A stretch of 64,000 nt of DNA from an uncultured Rhodospirillales bacterium (GTDB lineage: Bacteria > Pseudomonadota > Alphaproteobacteria > Acetobacterales > Acetobacteraceae): positions 25,616 through 89,615 of the forward strand of contig CAIYSR010000158.1 in assembly GCA_903928895.1 (NCBI GenBank), in the 5' to 3' direction. Positions 8,139 to 17,632 of this stretch are shown here, piece after piece (position 1 is the first letter of the stretch; each line of letters opens with the position of its first letter). The position numbers and the translations under genes were made by a program. A model generated the notes under the pieces. That model saw only the letters and a list, made by a program, of their open reading frames with translations. It was not told the origin of the DNA and made no database searches.

Positions 8139-8978
8139 TTAGCCATCCGCCTCGCCCTGGGGGCGCTTGTAGCTGATCTCGACCTTGCCTTTGGCGTCCA
8201 CCGTGCCGTCATCGCCCTGCGGCATGTAGATCATCTTCAAGGACTGCCCCTCGAACTGGATTTTTTCTGTCACCAGATCGCCATCGGTCCAACCGACGGA
8301 GGTGATCAGGACCTTTTCGAATTCGAGGCGGAGATAGCCCATCAGCGGCCTGACATAGACCTGCGCGCCCTCGGCGCCCTGCGAGATGCGTTTGACGATG
8401 ATGGCCTTGTCGAACTTCTTGGCGTTGACGCAGGATTCGAAGAGTGTGGGCGAAGCCGCGTCGATCACCTTGCTGAAGCTGACGGTCTTGAATTCCGGCT
8501 TGAAGCCCTTGGCCATCTTCTTGATGTCGTCGTCCTTGGCGGAACGCCACGAGGCGAAGGCGCCGGCATCCTTCTTGGGGGTGGCGCTCGGCGCGGTAGA
8601 CCCGGTGCCGGGGCGCTGGTTGCGGGTATTGCCCCCGCTGTAGTGCCGGTTGCCCTGAAGGAAGCCGTCGCTCAGCAGAAGGCCCTGGCCGCCAGTGCCG
8701 CCGCCCCCGCCGCCGCCCGCGCCGCCGCCGGCGCCGCTCCCGCCACCTGCGCCGCCGCCCGAGGCCTTATTCGCGTCATCCTCGCCGAGGGTGAGATCGA
8801 AGCTGAAGTCGTCGATCTGAAAGTAGTTGGTGTATTCGTGGAGATCGTCGGAGGCGTAGAAATCGTCCTTCATCAGGGGGTCGTCGGGGTCGATCCGCAT
8901 CGAGCACTCCGCCCATACGGTCTGGTCCCCTTCGAGGATGAACCGCATCAGGAGGTCGGTATCGGATTCTTTGGCCAT
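8139..8978 (-). CDS. Hcp-family protein with internal poly-glycine insertion, copy 3
   Basis: This 279-residue protein has Hcp-like strands at both ends (DTDLLMRFILEGD, YFQIDDFSFDLTLGE; YLRLEFEKVLITSVGWTDG, EKIQFEGQSLKMIYMPQG). Between them sits a low-complexity Gly/Ala/Ser segment at about residues 73-96, followed by an Asn/Gly/Arg-rich linker and an unassigned insert to about residue 150. The layout resembles its neighbour at 7433 but with the added region. Insertion in a surface loop could carry an extra domain into the tube lumen or surface. The gene follows tssC2 by 38 bases on the same strand. Confidence 0.76.
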   Translation of the reverse strand: MAKESDTDLLMRFILEGDQTVWAECSMRIDPDDPLMKDDFYASDDLHEYTNYFQIDDFSFDLTLGEDDANKASGGGAGGGSGAGGGAGGGGGGGTGGQGLLLSDGFLQGNRHYSGGNTRNQRPGTGSTAPSATPKKDAGAFASWRSAKDDDIKKMAKGFKPEFKTVSFSKVIDAASPTLFESCVNAKKFDKAIIVKRISQGAEGAQVYVRPLMGYLRLEFEKVLITSVGWTDGDLVTEKIQFEGQSLKMIYMPQGDDGTVDAKGKVEISYKRPQGEADG

Positions 8979-9016
8979 GAGCGGCTCCTGGGTCCGGGCG
9001 GGTTAGGGCAGGATGG

Positions 9017-10477
9017 TTATTCGGTGGGCAGGCGGGAGACCAGGCGGAGGGCGACGCTCATGCCCTCGAGCTGGTAGTGCGGCTTGAGCAGGAAGCGCGC
9101 CTCGTAGACGCCCGGCGTGTCTTCGCGGGCCATCAGGGTCACCCGGCCGCCAGCCAAGGGGTGGGCGGCCTTGAACTCCTCCGACGAGGTCGAGGGCTGG
9201 CCGTCGACGTAGCCCATCAACCAGTCGTTCAGCCAGGCCGAGAGCTGGGATTGCGACATCGTGGAGCCGATCTTGTCGCGCACGATACATTTCAGGTAAT
9301 GCGCGAAACGGCTGCAGGCGAAGATATAGGGCAGCCGGGCGGAAAGGTTGGCGTTGGCGTTGGTGTCGGCGTCGCCGCCGACCATCGGCTTCTGCAGCGA
9401 CTGGGCGGAGATGAAGGCGGCGACCTCGCTGTTCTTGCGGTGCACCAGCGGCATCAGGCCGCAGGCGGAGAGCTCGGCCTCGCGGCGTTCGCTGATGCAG
9501 ATCTCGGTGACCGTGCGGCGGTCGGTATCGCCGTCGGCGGTGGGGTGGTGCAGCACCGGGATGCCCTCGACGGTGCCGCCGCGATCGATGCCGCGGATGC
9601 GCACGCACCAGCCGTAGAGCACGAAGGCACGGATGATGTTGGTACCGAAGGCCCAGGCGGCGTTGCACCACAGCAGTTTGGAGTTGTCGTCGGTGGCGGT
9701 TTCCTCTTCGAAGGCGAATTCGTCGAGGGCATCGGTATACTGGCCGTAGGGCAGACGCCCGAGGAAGCGGGGCATGCACAGGCCGATATAGCGGATGTCC
9801 TCCTGGTCGCGCATCGAGCGCCAGGAGATGTATTCTGGGGTTTGCAGGATGCGCAGCAGGTCCCGCGGGTTGGCGACCTCGGCCCAGGTTTCCATCTGCA
9901 TCAGCGAGGCTGCGGCACCGGCGATGAAGGGGCAGTGGGCGGCAGCGGCGACCTTGGCGAGATCGGCGATGAGGGCGACATCGTCGGGCCGGTGGTCGAA
10001 GTAATAGTCACCGAGGATGACGCCGAAGGGCTCGCCGCCGAACTGGCCGAACTCCTCCTCGTAGAAGCGCAGGAAGATGGGGCTGCGGTCCCAGGTGTCG
10101 CCGCGGAACTTACGCATGGTGCGGTTGAGTTCACGCTTGGAGATGTTGAGGCACTTCACCTTGGCGCCGGCATCGGTGTCGGAGGCGCGGACCAGCATGG
10201 CGAGGCCGCGCCAGGTGGCCTCGAGCTCCTGGTATTCCGGCGCGTGGAGAATGGCATTGATCTGCTGGCTGACGGTGAGATCGATCTCACCGATCAGGGA
10301 TTCGATAACACGGCGCAGATGGTCCTTCGGACGCTCGGGGGTGGCTTCGAGCAGCCGGGCGAGGGTCTCGATCCAGGCCTGCTTGGGCGGCTCGGGCTCG
10401 AGCGGGGCCGCCACGCGGGGCGTATAATCCCGCTCCAGCATGTCGGCGAAGGTTGGATCGGCGGTGCCCACGGCCAT
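9017..10477 (-). CDS. tssC: T6SS contractile sheath large subunit, second copy
   Basis: This 486-residue protein is clearly TssC/VipB. It has SQQINAILHAPEYQELEATW, a KFRGDTWDRSP block, EEEFGQFGGEPFGVILGDYY, PRFLGRLPYG, and the C-terminal KPHYQLEGMSVALRLVSRLP. It is related to, but well diverged from, the TssC at 52414-53892, and its N-terminus (first 60 residues) is unrelated. Two TssC proteins are known from rhizobial imp loci (ImpC/ImpD). No separate TssB is adjacent, so it must share the TssB at 53896 or the fusion at 22201. It begins 5 bases after the vgrG stop on the same strand. Confidence 0.93.
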   Translation of the reverse strand: MAVGTADPTFADMLERDYTPRVAAPLEPEPPKQAWIETLARLLEATPERPKDHLRRVIESLIGEIDLTVSQQINAILHAPEYQELEATWRGLAMLVRASDTDAGAKVKCLNISKRELNRTMRKFRGDTWDRSPIFLRFYEEEFGQFGGEPFGVILGDYYFDHRPDDVALIADLAKVAAAAHCPFIAGAAASLMQMETWAEVANPRDLLRILQTPEYISWRSMRDQEDIRYIGLCMPRFLGRLPYGQYTDALDEFAFEEETATDDNSKLLWCNAAWAFGTNIIRAFVLYGWCVRIRGIDRGGTVEGIPVLHHPTADGDTDRRTVTEICISERREAELSACGLMPLVHRKNSEVAAFISAQSLQKPMVGGDADTNANANLSARLPYIFACSRFAHYLKCIVRDKIGSTMSQSQLSAWLNDWLMGYVDGQPSTSSEEFKAAHPLAGGRVTLMAREDTPGVYEARFLLKPHYQLEGMSVALRLVSRLPTE

Positions 10478-10481
10478 CGGA

Positions 10482-12464
10482 CTAGTTCAGGTTGAGCATG
10501 GGGGTGCCGGTCACGGTGATGCCGGACGGGTCGAGCTTGATGGTATTGGCGCCGCTGCTGATGGTGATCTGCACCGCCTCGATCTTGATGGAGCTGCCAC
10601 CCATGGTGATGGTGATGGCGGCTGGTTCGAGCTTGACCGAGCTGCCGCCGACGGTGTGGGTGATCGACTGGGCGGCGGACACGTCGGACTTGCCGGCGGA
10701 GACGTCGAGCTTGTGGTTGCCGGCGGAGACGGTGGTGTTGTGATTGCCGCTGGAGACGGTCAGCGCGTCGTCGCCCTTGATCGTGGTGGTGCGTTTGCCG
10801 GCGTCGACCTTGTGGGTGTCGTCGCCCTTGGAGACGGTGACGGAGCGGTTGCCTTCCTCGACGGTGGTGGTGGTGTCGTTCTTGATCTTGACGACCTCGT
10901 CGTGCAGGACGGTTTTGTTGTAGTCCTTCTGGGCCTGGAAGGTGACCATTTCCGAGTCCTTCTTGTCGTCGAAGGTAAGCTCGTTGTAGCCGCCGCCGCC
11001 CTTGCTGGAGTTGGTCTTGATGGTCGTCATGGTCTGGTTGGCGGGCAAGGCGTAGGGCGGCTTGTTGGTCGCGTTGTAGACGGTGCCGATGATCAGCGGA
11101 CGGTCGGGATTGCCTTCGAGGAACTCGACGACAACCTCCTGGTCCTTGCGCGGGATGAACATGCTGCCCCAGCCGCTGCCGGCCATGGACTGGGCGACAC
11201 GAATGCGGCAGGTGCGCTTGTCGTCGTCGAGGTCGGCACGGTCCCAGTGGAATTTCACCAGGACGCGGCCGTGCTCGTCGACATCGATCTCCTCGCCGTT
11301 CTTGACCACCACCTTGGCGGTCTGCGGGCCGCGGATATAGGGCTTGGGGGTGGAACGGTCGAGGCGGAAGGGCACGTCACCGGGCATGGCGGCGAAGGCG
11401 GCGTGATAGGTGTCCAGGGTCTCGGATTCCGCGCTCGTGGAGCCCTCGGCCATGCCGATTACGAACTCGGTCTTGGTGACGTAGTATTCCTTGTTCGTCG
11501 CCCGGTTGGGATGGTCCTTGAGGGTGAAGCGCGAGCCGGGATGGATGCCGCGGGCGTTGGTGGCGCCCTCGATGACCAGGCGGTGCATGGCGATGGCCTG
11601 CATGTGGATGTCGGTCAGCTTGTTGCCGGCGGCGGCGTCGAGATAGGGCACCGGGTATTCGTAGACCTCGTAGTCGTTGTGCTCGGGATGGGTGCCAGCC
11701 TTGACCGCCTTGGCGGTGAGGTCGGCGGCGGGGGTGAGGAAGTTGTAGTCGCGATAGGTGACCTTGCCGGACTGCAACTGCATGCCGCTGGCCCACTGCC
11801 AGATGTGGTCCCTGACGGTCTGGTGGCCTCTCTGGTCGTAGGTGAATGGGATGGCGTTGTCGAGCTTCTCGCCGGCGTTGTGGTCATCGGTGATGTTGAG
11901 CTTGTGGCTGGTCTTGGTGTGGGTGAAATAATAATATAGACCGTATTGCTCCATCAGACGCTGGACGAAATCGAAGGTCGATTCGTTGTATTGTACACAG
12001 TACTCAAGTTCGACATCACCGGAGCTGTTCTGACGTTTGTCAGCGAATTCAAACCCTTCTTTTCTGAAAATTTCTTCGGCGATGATCTTGAAAGCTGATT
12101 TTTTCTGGAAGATGCGGGTTTCGACCTGGCGGCTGAGCAGCCAGTACCAGGGCCGGATGTCGACCTTGTAGCGATAGGCGCCGGCCACCAAGCCGGCGGC
12201 GACGATGCGGGTGATGATGCCGTTGCAATAGTGCTCGACCGAGCCCGCGAAAGATTGCGAGAACCAGACCGTGCAGGAAGTTCCGATCAGGTCACCGATC
12301 TTGTCGCGGATGACACCGCTCGACAAATCGACCTCGTAGAGGAAGGGCTGGCCGAGTTCCTCCCGCCCCTGGAACCCGTCGAACAGAAGAGTATAGCCGG
12401 GATTGGGGTCGAGGATGACCTCAACCCAGGCATTTTCCGCCGCTCGTTGGATCGGATCAGCCAT
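10482..12464 (-). CDS. tssI: T6SS spike protein VgrG
   Basis: This 660-residue VgrG has a gp27-like N-terminal region (residues about 1-370, with RGEELGQPFLYEVDLSS and RTCRIRVAQSMAG marking the transition), a gp5-like OB domain (FIPRKDQEVVVEFLEGNPD RPLIIG-type sequence), and a C-terminal repeat of short TVSxG/HTVGGSSVKL strands (about 500-660) forming the needle helix. The protein stops soon after the needle, with no appended toxin domain. It lies between tssM and tssC2; the DUF4280 PAAR-like protein downstream is its likely cap. Confidence 0.96.
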   Translation of the reverse strand: MADPIQRAAENAWVEVILDPNPGYTLLFDGFQGREELGQPFLYEVDLSSGVIRDKIGDLIGTSCTVWFSQSFAGSVEHYCNGIITRIVAAGLVAGAYRYKVDIRPWYWLLSRQVETRIFQKKSAFKIIAEEIFRKEGFEFADKRQNSSGDVELEYCVQYNESTFDFVQRLMEQYGLYYYFTHTKTSHKLNITDDHNAGEKLDNAIPFTYDQRGHQTVRDHIWQWASGMQLQSGKVTYRDYNFLTPAADLTAKAVKAGTHPEHNDYEVYEYPVPYLDAAAGNKLTDIHMQAIAMHRLVIEGATNARGIHPGSRFTLKDHPNRATNKEYYVTKTEFVIGMAEGSTSAESETLDTYHAAFAAMPGDVPFRLDRSTPKPYIRGPQTAKVVVKNGEEIDVDEHGRVLVKFHWDRADLDDDKRTCRIRVAQSMAGSGWGSMFIPRKDQEVVVEFLEGNPDRPLIIGTVYNATNKPPYALPANQTMTTIKTNSSKGGGGYNELTFDDKKDSEMVTFQAQKDYNKTVLHDEVVKIKNDTTTTVEEGNRSVTVSKGDDTHKVDAGKRTTTIKGDDALTVSSGNHNTTVSAGNHKLDVSAGKSDVSAAQSITHTVGGSSVKLEPAAITITMGGSSIKIEAVQITISSGANTIKLDPSGITVTGTPMLNLN

Positions 12465-12482
12465 TGCCGGCTCCTTCGCGCG

Positions 12483-15400
12483 CTACAGCTTCGCCGGGCA
12501 GCGGAAGCTGCGCAGCGCCGCCATGGTGAACGGATTATTCACACTGCTGGCATTCAGCTCGAAGGTGGCAACCCCGCCGCCACCGCTGAAGGCGATGCGG
12601 AACTTGTCAGGCTGGCCGCTGGGCGTGATCCGGGCAGCATCGAGCACACGCAGGAGCGACCAGGGGCCATCCTTCTCGATGATGGTGGCCGCGCCGCCGC
12701 CGCCCGGCGTCATGGTGACGCGGATCAGCGTCTTGCCGCCGCCACCGGGCCAGGTGAAGCGGGCCTGCTCCGGCGGGCCGTGGTTCCAGGTCAGGGTCTG
12801 CCCGGCGATATCGATGGTGATCTGGGCCACCTGCGGGTCGAGCGTGACGGGCACGAGTTGGAAGCGGACGGTGATTTCCTTGCTGCTGCCGAACAGGGCG
12901 TCACGGATCTGGGCGGCGCGCTCGAACTCGGCCAGCGAGGCCGGGGACAGGCCCGCCGGGATCCGGTCGGCGGAGGCCCATTTCCAGGGACGCGCGGACT
13001 TGTCGACGAACGGATTCAGATACTTGGCAAAGAACTGGTCCATCATGCCACCCGGCGCGAGCAGGCTGGCGAAGTCATCCACCGGGACATCGGACGCGCT
13101 GGCGGCCACCAATGGGTAGCGGTTGAAGGCGGCTTCGCAGAGCGGGTAGACCTGCGAGCGCCAGGCGTTGGCCAACTCCTGGCCGGCGCCCTGGTTGACC
13201 ACCTGATTGGCGTTGCTGGCGACGTTCTGCATGATCGCGGCGACGGCCGGGGGCATGTTGCGGGCGCTTTCCTGCAACTGCTGCGCGGCGTTGGCGCCGC
13301 CGGCACCACCACCCTGCACCTGGTTCAACACCGCCTGGCCCTGGTTGGGGGCGTTGGCGACGGCATTCATGCTTTGGTACATGAGCTGGATTTTCTGTAG
13401 CGCCTGCTCGAGTGGCGAGATCACCCCCTCCGGCGCGGAGACGAACTGGCGGAGCGGGCGGAAATGCTCGTCCACCCGGCTGGCCGGATCGATCGGCTTG
13501 CCGGTGGTGGCATCGTTGCCGAAGGCCTGGCCGAGGATGTTGATGACTTCGTTCTGCTGAAACGACAGACCGGAGCGGGCCTCCCACTGGGCGAAGCCAG
13601 CGGCGCGCTGGCCGATCTTGGCGGCCTTGGCCTGGGCGGCCGCGGCGGCCTGATCGGTGGGTGCGGCGCGGCTGAGCTGGGTCTGCGCATCGATCGAGAG
13701 CAGCACGTCGCGCAGCGGCGAAGCCGGGGCAGAGAGCAGGCTCAACTGATCCAGCGCCTCGCTCAGCCCGTTGAACGGCTTGATTGTGAGGTCCTGCAAC
13801 ATCGCGTCCCACACCCTGGTGTAGTCGTCGAGGTAGAGGCCCATCACGTCGCGGCGCAGCTTGGTGGTGTCGCGCAAGGTGGCGGCGACATCCCGCGTCG
13901 GACGGCCAAGGACCCAACTGTCCTCCGACAGATCCTGGGTGACTGTGGGCAGAATGGGCAGAAACACGTTGTGGTAGCCGGCCCAGGTGAAGATGCCCTT
14001 GACGCCCTGGTCGAGCGGTTTGCGCGAGCGCAACTGGAACACGCGGCCGGAGCCCGGGCCGCCGTTTTCCGCCACCGTCCACTCGGGAATGGCGAGGACG
14101 CGCTTGCTCCGCATGATGCGGTTGTAGCTGTATTCGGCCAGCGGCTCGCGGTTGAGCACCTGGCGGGCGCGGGCGATGAGATTGTCGTTCAGGGTCAGCT
14201 TGGACAGCGGCTGGTGCAGCATGGCGTCGGCATGGCCAGCCAGGGCCTCGCGCACCGGGGTTTCGTCTTCACCGGGATAGCTCGCGAGCAGGTCGGCCGC
14301 GAACCACTGCATGATCAGCTCGCGGTCGAGCGGCCCCTCGCGGCCGAGGATGAGGTAGACCTTGAGGATCTGGTAAAGGAAGTCGGGGTTGCCGATCTTG
14401 CTCGCCATCTGCGCCTCGGCGCGGGCGACCATGCGGGGCAGCAACAGGCCGTTAAGGGCGCGGACGTAGCCATCGGTGGCGGCGATGCCAAGCTTCTCAC
14501 CCTGGTAGAGCCCGAAGGTGAGGCTGATCGGCGGCGAGGAATCGCGTTCGTTGTAGCCGCTGCGCATGCCGCGCAGGGTGTTGAGCGGGGTGATCACAGC
14601 GGTGAGGTCGGCATCCATGGCGCCGCGCTTGGCGACATCGGCGTATTGGCCGTTGTAGAGCGTGGTGCTGGCGTGCACCTGGGCGATCAGTTCGCGGTTG
14701 CCGAAATAGCTCGCCGTCCAGACGCCGACGAGGCCAAGCAGGACGACAGCACAGGCGGCGTAGGCGCTCCAGCTGATGATCTTGTTGCGGCGCTCGACCT
14801 TGGGATCGAGCCCCACGAGACCGGCCTCGCCGAAGACGACCTCCTTGATGAGGCGGGTGAGGAAGTAGGAGCGACCGGAGCCCGAAAAGGCGGTGACGGA
14901 CTGGCGCGGCAGGCCGAACTCGGCGGCCATGGTACCCATCAGGCGGTCGATCGGATTGCCGTACTGGGTGCCGGAGGTGAGGTAGATGCCGCGCAGCAGG
15001 GCACGCGCTTCCAATCGGCTCGGGCGAAAGCACTCGGTGAGGAATTCGTTGGCCACGTCGCGCAGGGAGCCGAGCTGCTGCGGGAAGCCGTATATCAGGC
15101 GGCGGCGCTGGAGGTCGGTCTCCTTCTGCACGTTCTCGAGCATGCGCTCGTTCAGACGCGCCATCAGCAGGTCGAACTCGGGCAGGAAGTTGGCCACCGC
15201 ACCGCCTTCGTCGCGGCCGTTGTCGAGCGGGAAGGAGACGCCCCAGACCTGCTCGCGCTCCTCGCGGGCGATGGTGTCGTAGAATTCGACGAAGCCGGCG
15301 ATCAGGTCGGCCTTCGTGAACAGCACGTAGACCGGCATGCGCACGCCGAGTTCGTCCTGGAGCTCCCGCACGCGCTTGCGGATGGCATGGGCATGGGTGG

Positions 15401-16106
15401 TGCGCTGGTCTTCGCTCATCACCGCGAGATCGGACAGCGAAATGGCGACCAGCACGCCGTTGATGGGCTGGCGCTTGCGGTGCTTCTTGAGCAGGCGGAG
15501 GAAGCCGAGCCAGGCCGCATTGTCGACGGCGGCCTGGCTGTCCTGGGTGGTATAGCGGCCGGCGGTGTCGATCATCACCGCGTCATCGGTGAACCACCAA
15601 TCGCAGTTGCGGGTGCCGCCGACCCCTTGGAGGGCCTTGGCCGTGGTCGGCGTTTCCGCCAGCGGGAAATTCAGGCCGCAATTGAGCAGCGCGGTGGTCT
15701 TGCCCGAGCCGGGCGGGCCGATGAACATGTACCAGGGCAGGGTGGAGAGACGCTTGGAGCCGCCCTTGCCCTTGTCCTTCTTGAGGGTTTTCAGTGCCTC
15801 GGTCAGACGCTCGGTGAGCAGGGCGACCTCCTCGGCCGAGGCGGTGGCAGTCGGATCGGGGGCGGCGATCTCCTCGGTGAGCTGCTTTTCCTTGCGGCTG
15901 GCGCTGAGCTCGCGCAGCAGGTTGGTGACCAGCCAGAGCACGAAGACGACCGCGATGGCGATGATCCGGGCGATCTCGGTCTCGAAGGGATGCATCGTGC
16001 CGATGCCGAGCAGCGGGCCGACAAACCAGAGCAGGACAGCCACCAGCAGGCAGCCCAGGAACGTCAGGAACCAACGCGAACCGAAAACTCTCTTGAAAAA
16101 GCTCAT
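12483..16106 (-). CDS. tssM: T6SS inner-membrane protein TssM (IcmF family)
   Basis: From ATG 16106 this is a 1207-residue IcmF-like protein. Two N-terminal membrane segments lie at about residues 12-36 and 45-65. A cytoplasmic GTPase-like domain follows with Walker A GPPGSGKT at 130-137 and a DTAGRY motif. A third membrane segment (AACAVVLLGLVGVWTA) precedes a large periplasmic region ending in a beta-rich C-terminus that contacts TssJ in other systems. An upstream in-frame ATG (16211) would add residues that overlap tssL, so the MSFFKRVFG start is preferred. It follows tssL by 10 bases in the tssJ-K-L-M order. Confidence 0.95.
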   Translation of the reverse strand: MSFFKRVFGSRWFLTFLGCLLVAVLLWFVGPLLGIGTMHPFETEIARIIAIAVVFVLWLVTNLLRELSASRKEKQLTEEIAAPDPTATASAEEVALLTERLTEALKTLKKDKGKGGSKRLSTLPWYMFIGPPGSGKTTALLNCGLNFPLAETPTTAKALQGVGGTRNCDWWFTDDAVMIDTAGRYTTQDSQAAVDNAAWLGFLRLLKKHRKRQPINGVLVAISLSDLAVMSEDQRTTHAHAIRKRVRELQDELGVRMPVYVLFTKADLIAGFVEFYDTIAREEREQVWGVSFPLDNGRDEGGAVANFLPEFDLLMARLNERMLENVQKETDLQRRRLIYGFPQQLGSLRDVANEFLTECFRPSRLEARALLRGIYLTSGTQYGNPIDRLMGTMAAEFGLPRQSVTAFSGSGRSYFLTRLIKEVVFGEAGLVGLDPKVERRNKIISWSAYAACAVVLLGLVGVWTASYFGNRELIAQVHASTTLYNGQYADVAKRGAMDADLTAVITPLNTLRGMRSGYNERDSSPPISLTFGLYQGEKLGIAATDGYVRALNGLLLPRMVARAEAQMASKIGNPDFLYQILKVYLILGREGPLDRELIMQWFAADLLASYPGEDETPVREALAGHADAMLHQPLSKLTLNDNLIARARQVLNREPLAEYSYNRIMRSKRVLAIPEWTVAENGGPGSGRVFQLRSRKPLDQGVKGIFTWAGYHNVFLPILPTVTQDLSEDSWVLGRPTRDVAATLRDTTKLRRDVMGLYLDDYTRVWDAMLQDLTIKPFNGLSEALDQLSLLSAPASPLRDVLLSIDAQTQLSRAAPTDQAAAAAQAKAAKIGQRAAGFAQWEARSGLSFQQNEVINILGQAFGNDATTGKPIDPASRVDEHFRPLRQFVSAPEGVISPLEQALQKIQLMYQSMNAVANAPNQGQAVLNQVQGGGAGGANAAQQLQESARNMPPAVAAIMQNVASNANQVVNQGAGQELANAWRSQVYPLCEAAFNRYPLVAASASDVPVDDFASLLAPGGMMDQFFAKYLNPFVDKSARPWKWASADRIPAGLSPASLAEFERAAQIRDALFGSSKEITVRFQLVPVTLDPQVAQITIDIAGQTLTWNHGPPEQARFTWPGGGGKTLIRVTMTPGGGGAATIIEKDGPWSLLRVLDAARITPSGQPDKFRIAFSGGGGVATFELNASSVNNPFTMAALRSFRCPAKL

Positions 16107-16116
16107 GGTCTGGGTC

Positions 16117-17478
16117 TCACATCGCGTTCGAGACGGGGACGATGACGACATCGGTCCGTCGGTTCGTCTGGCGGCCTTCGGGGGTGGCGTTGGGCGCGAG
16201 CGGGTCGGCATCGGCCTTGCCCTGCGAGCGCAGACGCTTGGGATCCTTCAGGCGGGCGCGCAGATGGGCAGCCACGGCATCGGCGCGGGCCTGGGAAAGC
16301 TCGTAGTTGGACGGGAAGCGTGCGGTGTGGATCGGCTGGTTGTCGGTGTAACCGTTGACCTGGATGTCGCCGGGCTCGTCGTTCAAGGCATCGCCGATGC
16401 GTGCGAGCAGGCCAGGGTACATCGCCGCCAGGGTGGCTTCGCCGGAGCCGAACATGTTGCGGTTGACCAGGCGCACGGTGATGGCCTGGGCATCCTGCAG
16501 CACGATCACCAGACCCTCCTTGATCTCGGGGGCAAGGAACTGACGCAGGCGGGCGACCAAAGGTGGGGTGGCGGGGGCGACCGGAGGTGGCGCCGGTTGG
16601 GCCGCCACCGGCATCGGTGGCAGCGGGGCCCGGGGCACGATGATCTGGCCGCGCGGCGGCAGCGCGAACAACTCGGCGAAGGCGACCTCGGAGACCGAGG
16701 ACAGCAGGAAGGTGAAACCGATATAAAGCATGATCGCGACGGTGAAGGTGCCGAGCGCCAGCGCCCATAGCGGCACCAGACGGCCGATGGCGCGCGCGCC
16801 GGCGGCAACGCCCTTCCAGTGCGGCGACAACTCGCGCTCGAACTCGCCGCGACGGTCGCGGATGGTGCGATAGATGCCCTCTCGCAGCTCGGTCAACTGG
16901 GCGACGCCGCGCGGCATGACGCGGTAGCGGCCGACGAAGCCGAGGGACATGCAGAGATACATCAGCTCGACCACCGGCTCGTGATGGCCGAGGTCCTTCT
17001 GCATCTCATCGAGGATCGAATAGAAGCGCTCGCCGCCCGAGACCTCGTTGTGGAAGATCAGGGTGAGGCTCTGCTGCGACCAGTTCGACGCCGTGCCCCA
17101 GGGGGTGCTGAGCACGAGATCATCAACCGTGGCGCAGAGCGCGTAGCGGGCGGCGCGCAAGGAGCGCGTTTCGAGCCCGGTGTCGAGCGCTTCGCGTTCG
17201 AAGCGGCGGATGGCCTCGACCATGGCCTTGCGCAGCCGGTCGATGTCGGGCGCCTGGCCGCGGTCGGCGGAGATACGGATGGCAGCGGCGAGGACCGGCG
17301 AGGCGGCTGCGACCAGCGGGTTGCTGCCCATCTTGGGAACCGGGCGATTGTCGCGTGGAGTCGGCGCCGCAGCAGACGGCGTCGCCATGGGGCGCTGGGC
17401 GGCGGTGCCGGACGGGCTCGGACGGCGAATGATGGTCTTTTCGCTGTCTGACGGTTCGGCGAAGGGGTCATCACTCAT
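16117..17478 (-). CDS. tssL: T6SS membrane protein TssL with C-terminal OmpA domain
   Basis: This 453-residue protein has a cytoplasmic DotU/IcmH domain (about residues 50-240, including YALCATVDDLVLSTPWG and LYLCMSLGF-like YLCMSLGFVGRYRV), one membrane helix (LWALALGTFTVAIMLYIGF), a Pro-rich linker, and a periplasmic OmpA-like domain (VNGYTDNQPI, ELSQARADAVAAHL, NRRTDVVIVP) expected to bind peptidoglycan. It anchors the TssJLM complex to the cell wall. GAGGA lies just upstream of ATG 17478. The 154 bases between tssL and tssK hold no gene that I can see. Confidence 0.96.
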   Translation of the reverse strand: MSDDPFAEPSDSEKTIIRRPSPSGTAAQRPMATPSAAAPTPRDNRPVPKMGSNPLVAAASPVLAAAIRISADRGQAPDIDRLRKAMVEAIRRFEREALDTGLETRSLRAARYALCATVDDLVLSTPWGTASNWSQQSLTLIFHNEVSGGERFYSILDEMQKDLGHHEPVVELMYLCMSLGFVGRYRVMPRGVAQLTELREGIYRTIRDRRGEFERELSPHWKGVAAGARAIGRLVPLWALALGTFTVAIMLYIGFTFLLSSVSEVAFAELFALPPRGQIIVPRAPLPPMPVAAQPAPPPVAPATPPLVARLRQFLAPEIKEGLVIVLQDAQAITVRLVNRNMFGSGEATLAAMYPGLLARIGDALNDEPGDIQVNGYTDNQPIHTARFPSNYELSQARADAVAAHLRARLKDPKRLRSQGKADADPLAPNATPEGRQTNRRTDVVIVPVSNAM

Positions 17479-17632
17479 GCGGCGTCCTCGGATGGCCCGC
17501 TGTTCGGTCGCGGGGTGCTCGATGGCAGGGTGTCGGGCAGCAGCTGGTCACGTGGCAGCGCCGGGCCAGGTACCGGAAACGCAAAACGGGCCGCCGATCG
17601 CGAAACCGGCGTCGACATGGCGCGCAACGGGC

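Noticed and set aside
13464..16145. Long plus-strand frame opposite tssM
   Set aside because: It is a codon-bias shadow; the minus-strand TssM has Walker A, three membrane helices and operon context.
16107..16211. N-terminal extension of TssM from ATG 16211
   Set aside because: It overlaps the tssL coding end, adds Ser/Pro/Arg-rich residues and displaces the membrane segment that normally starts TssM.
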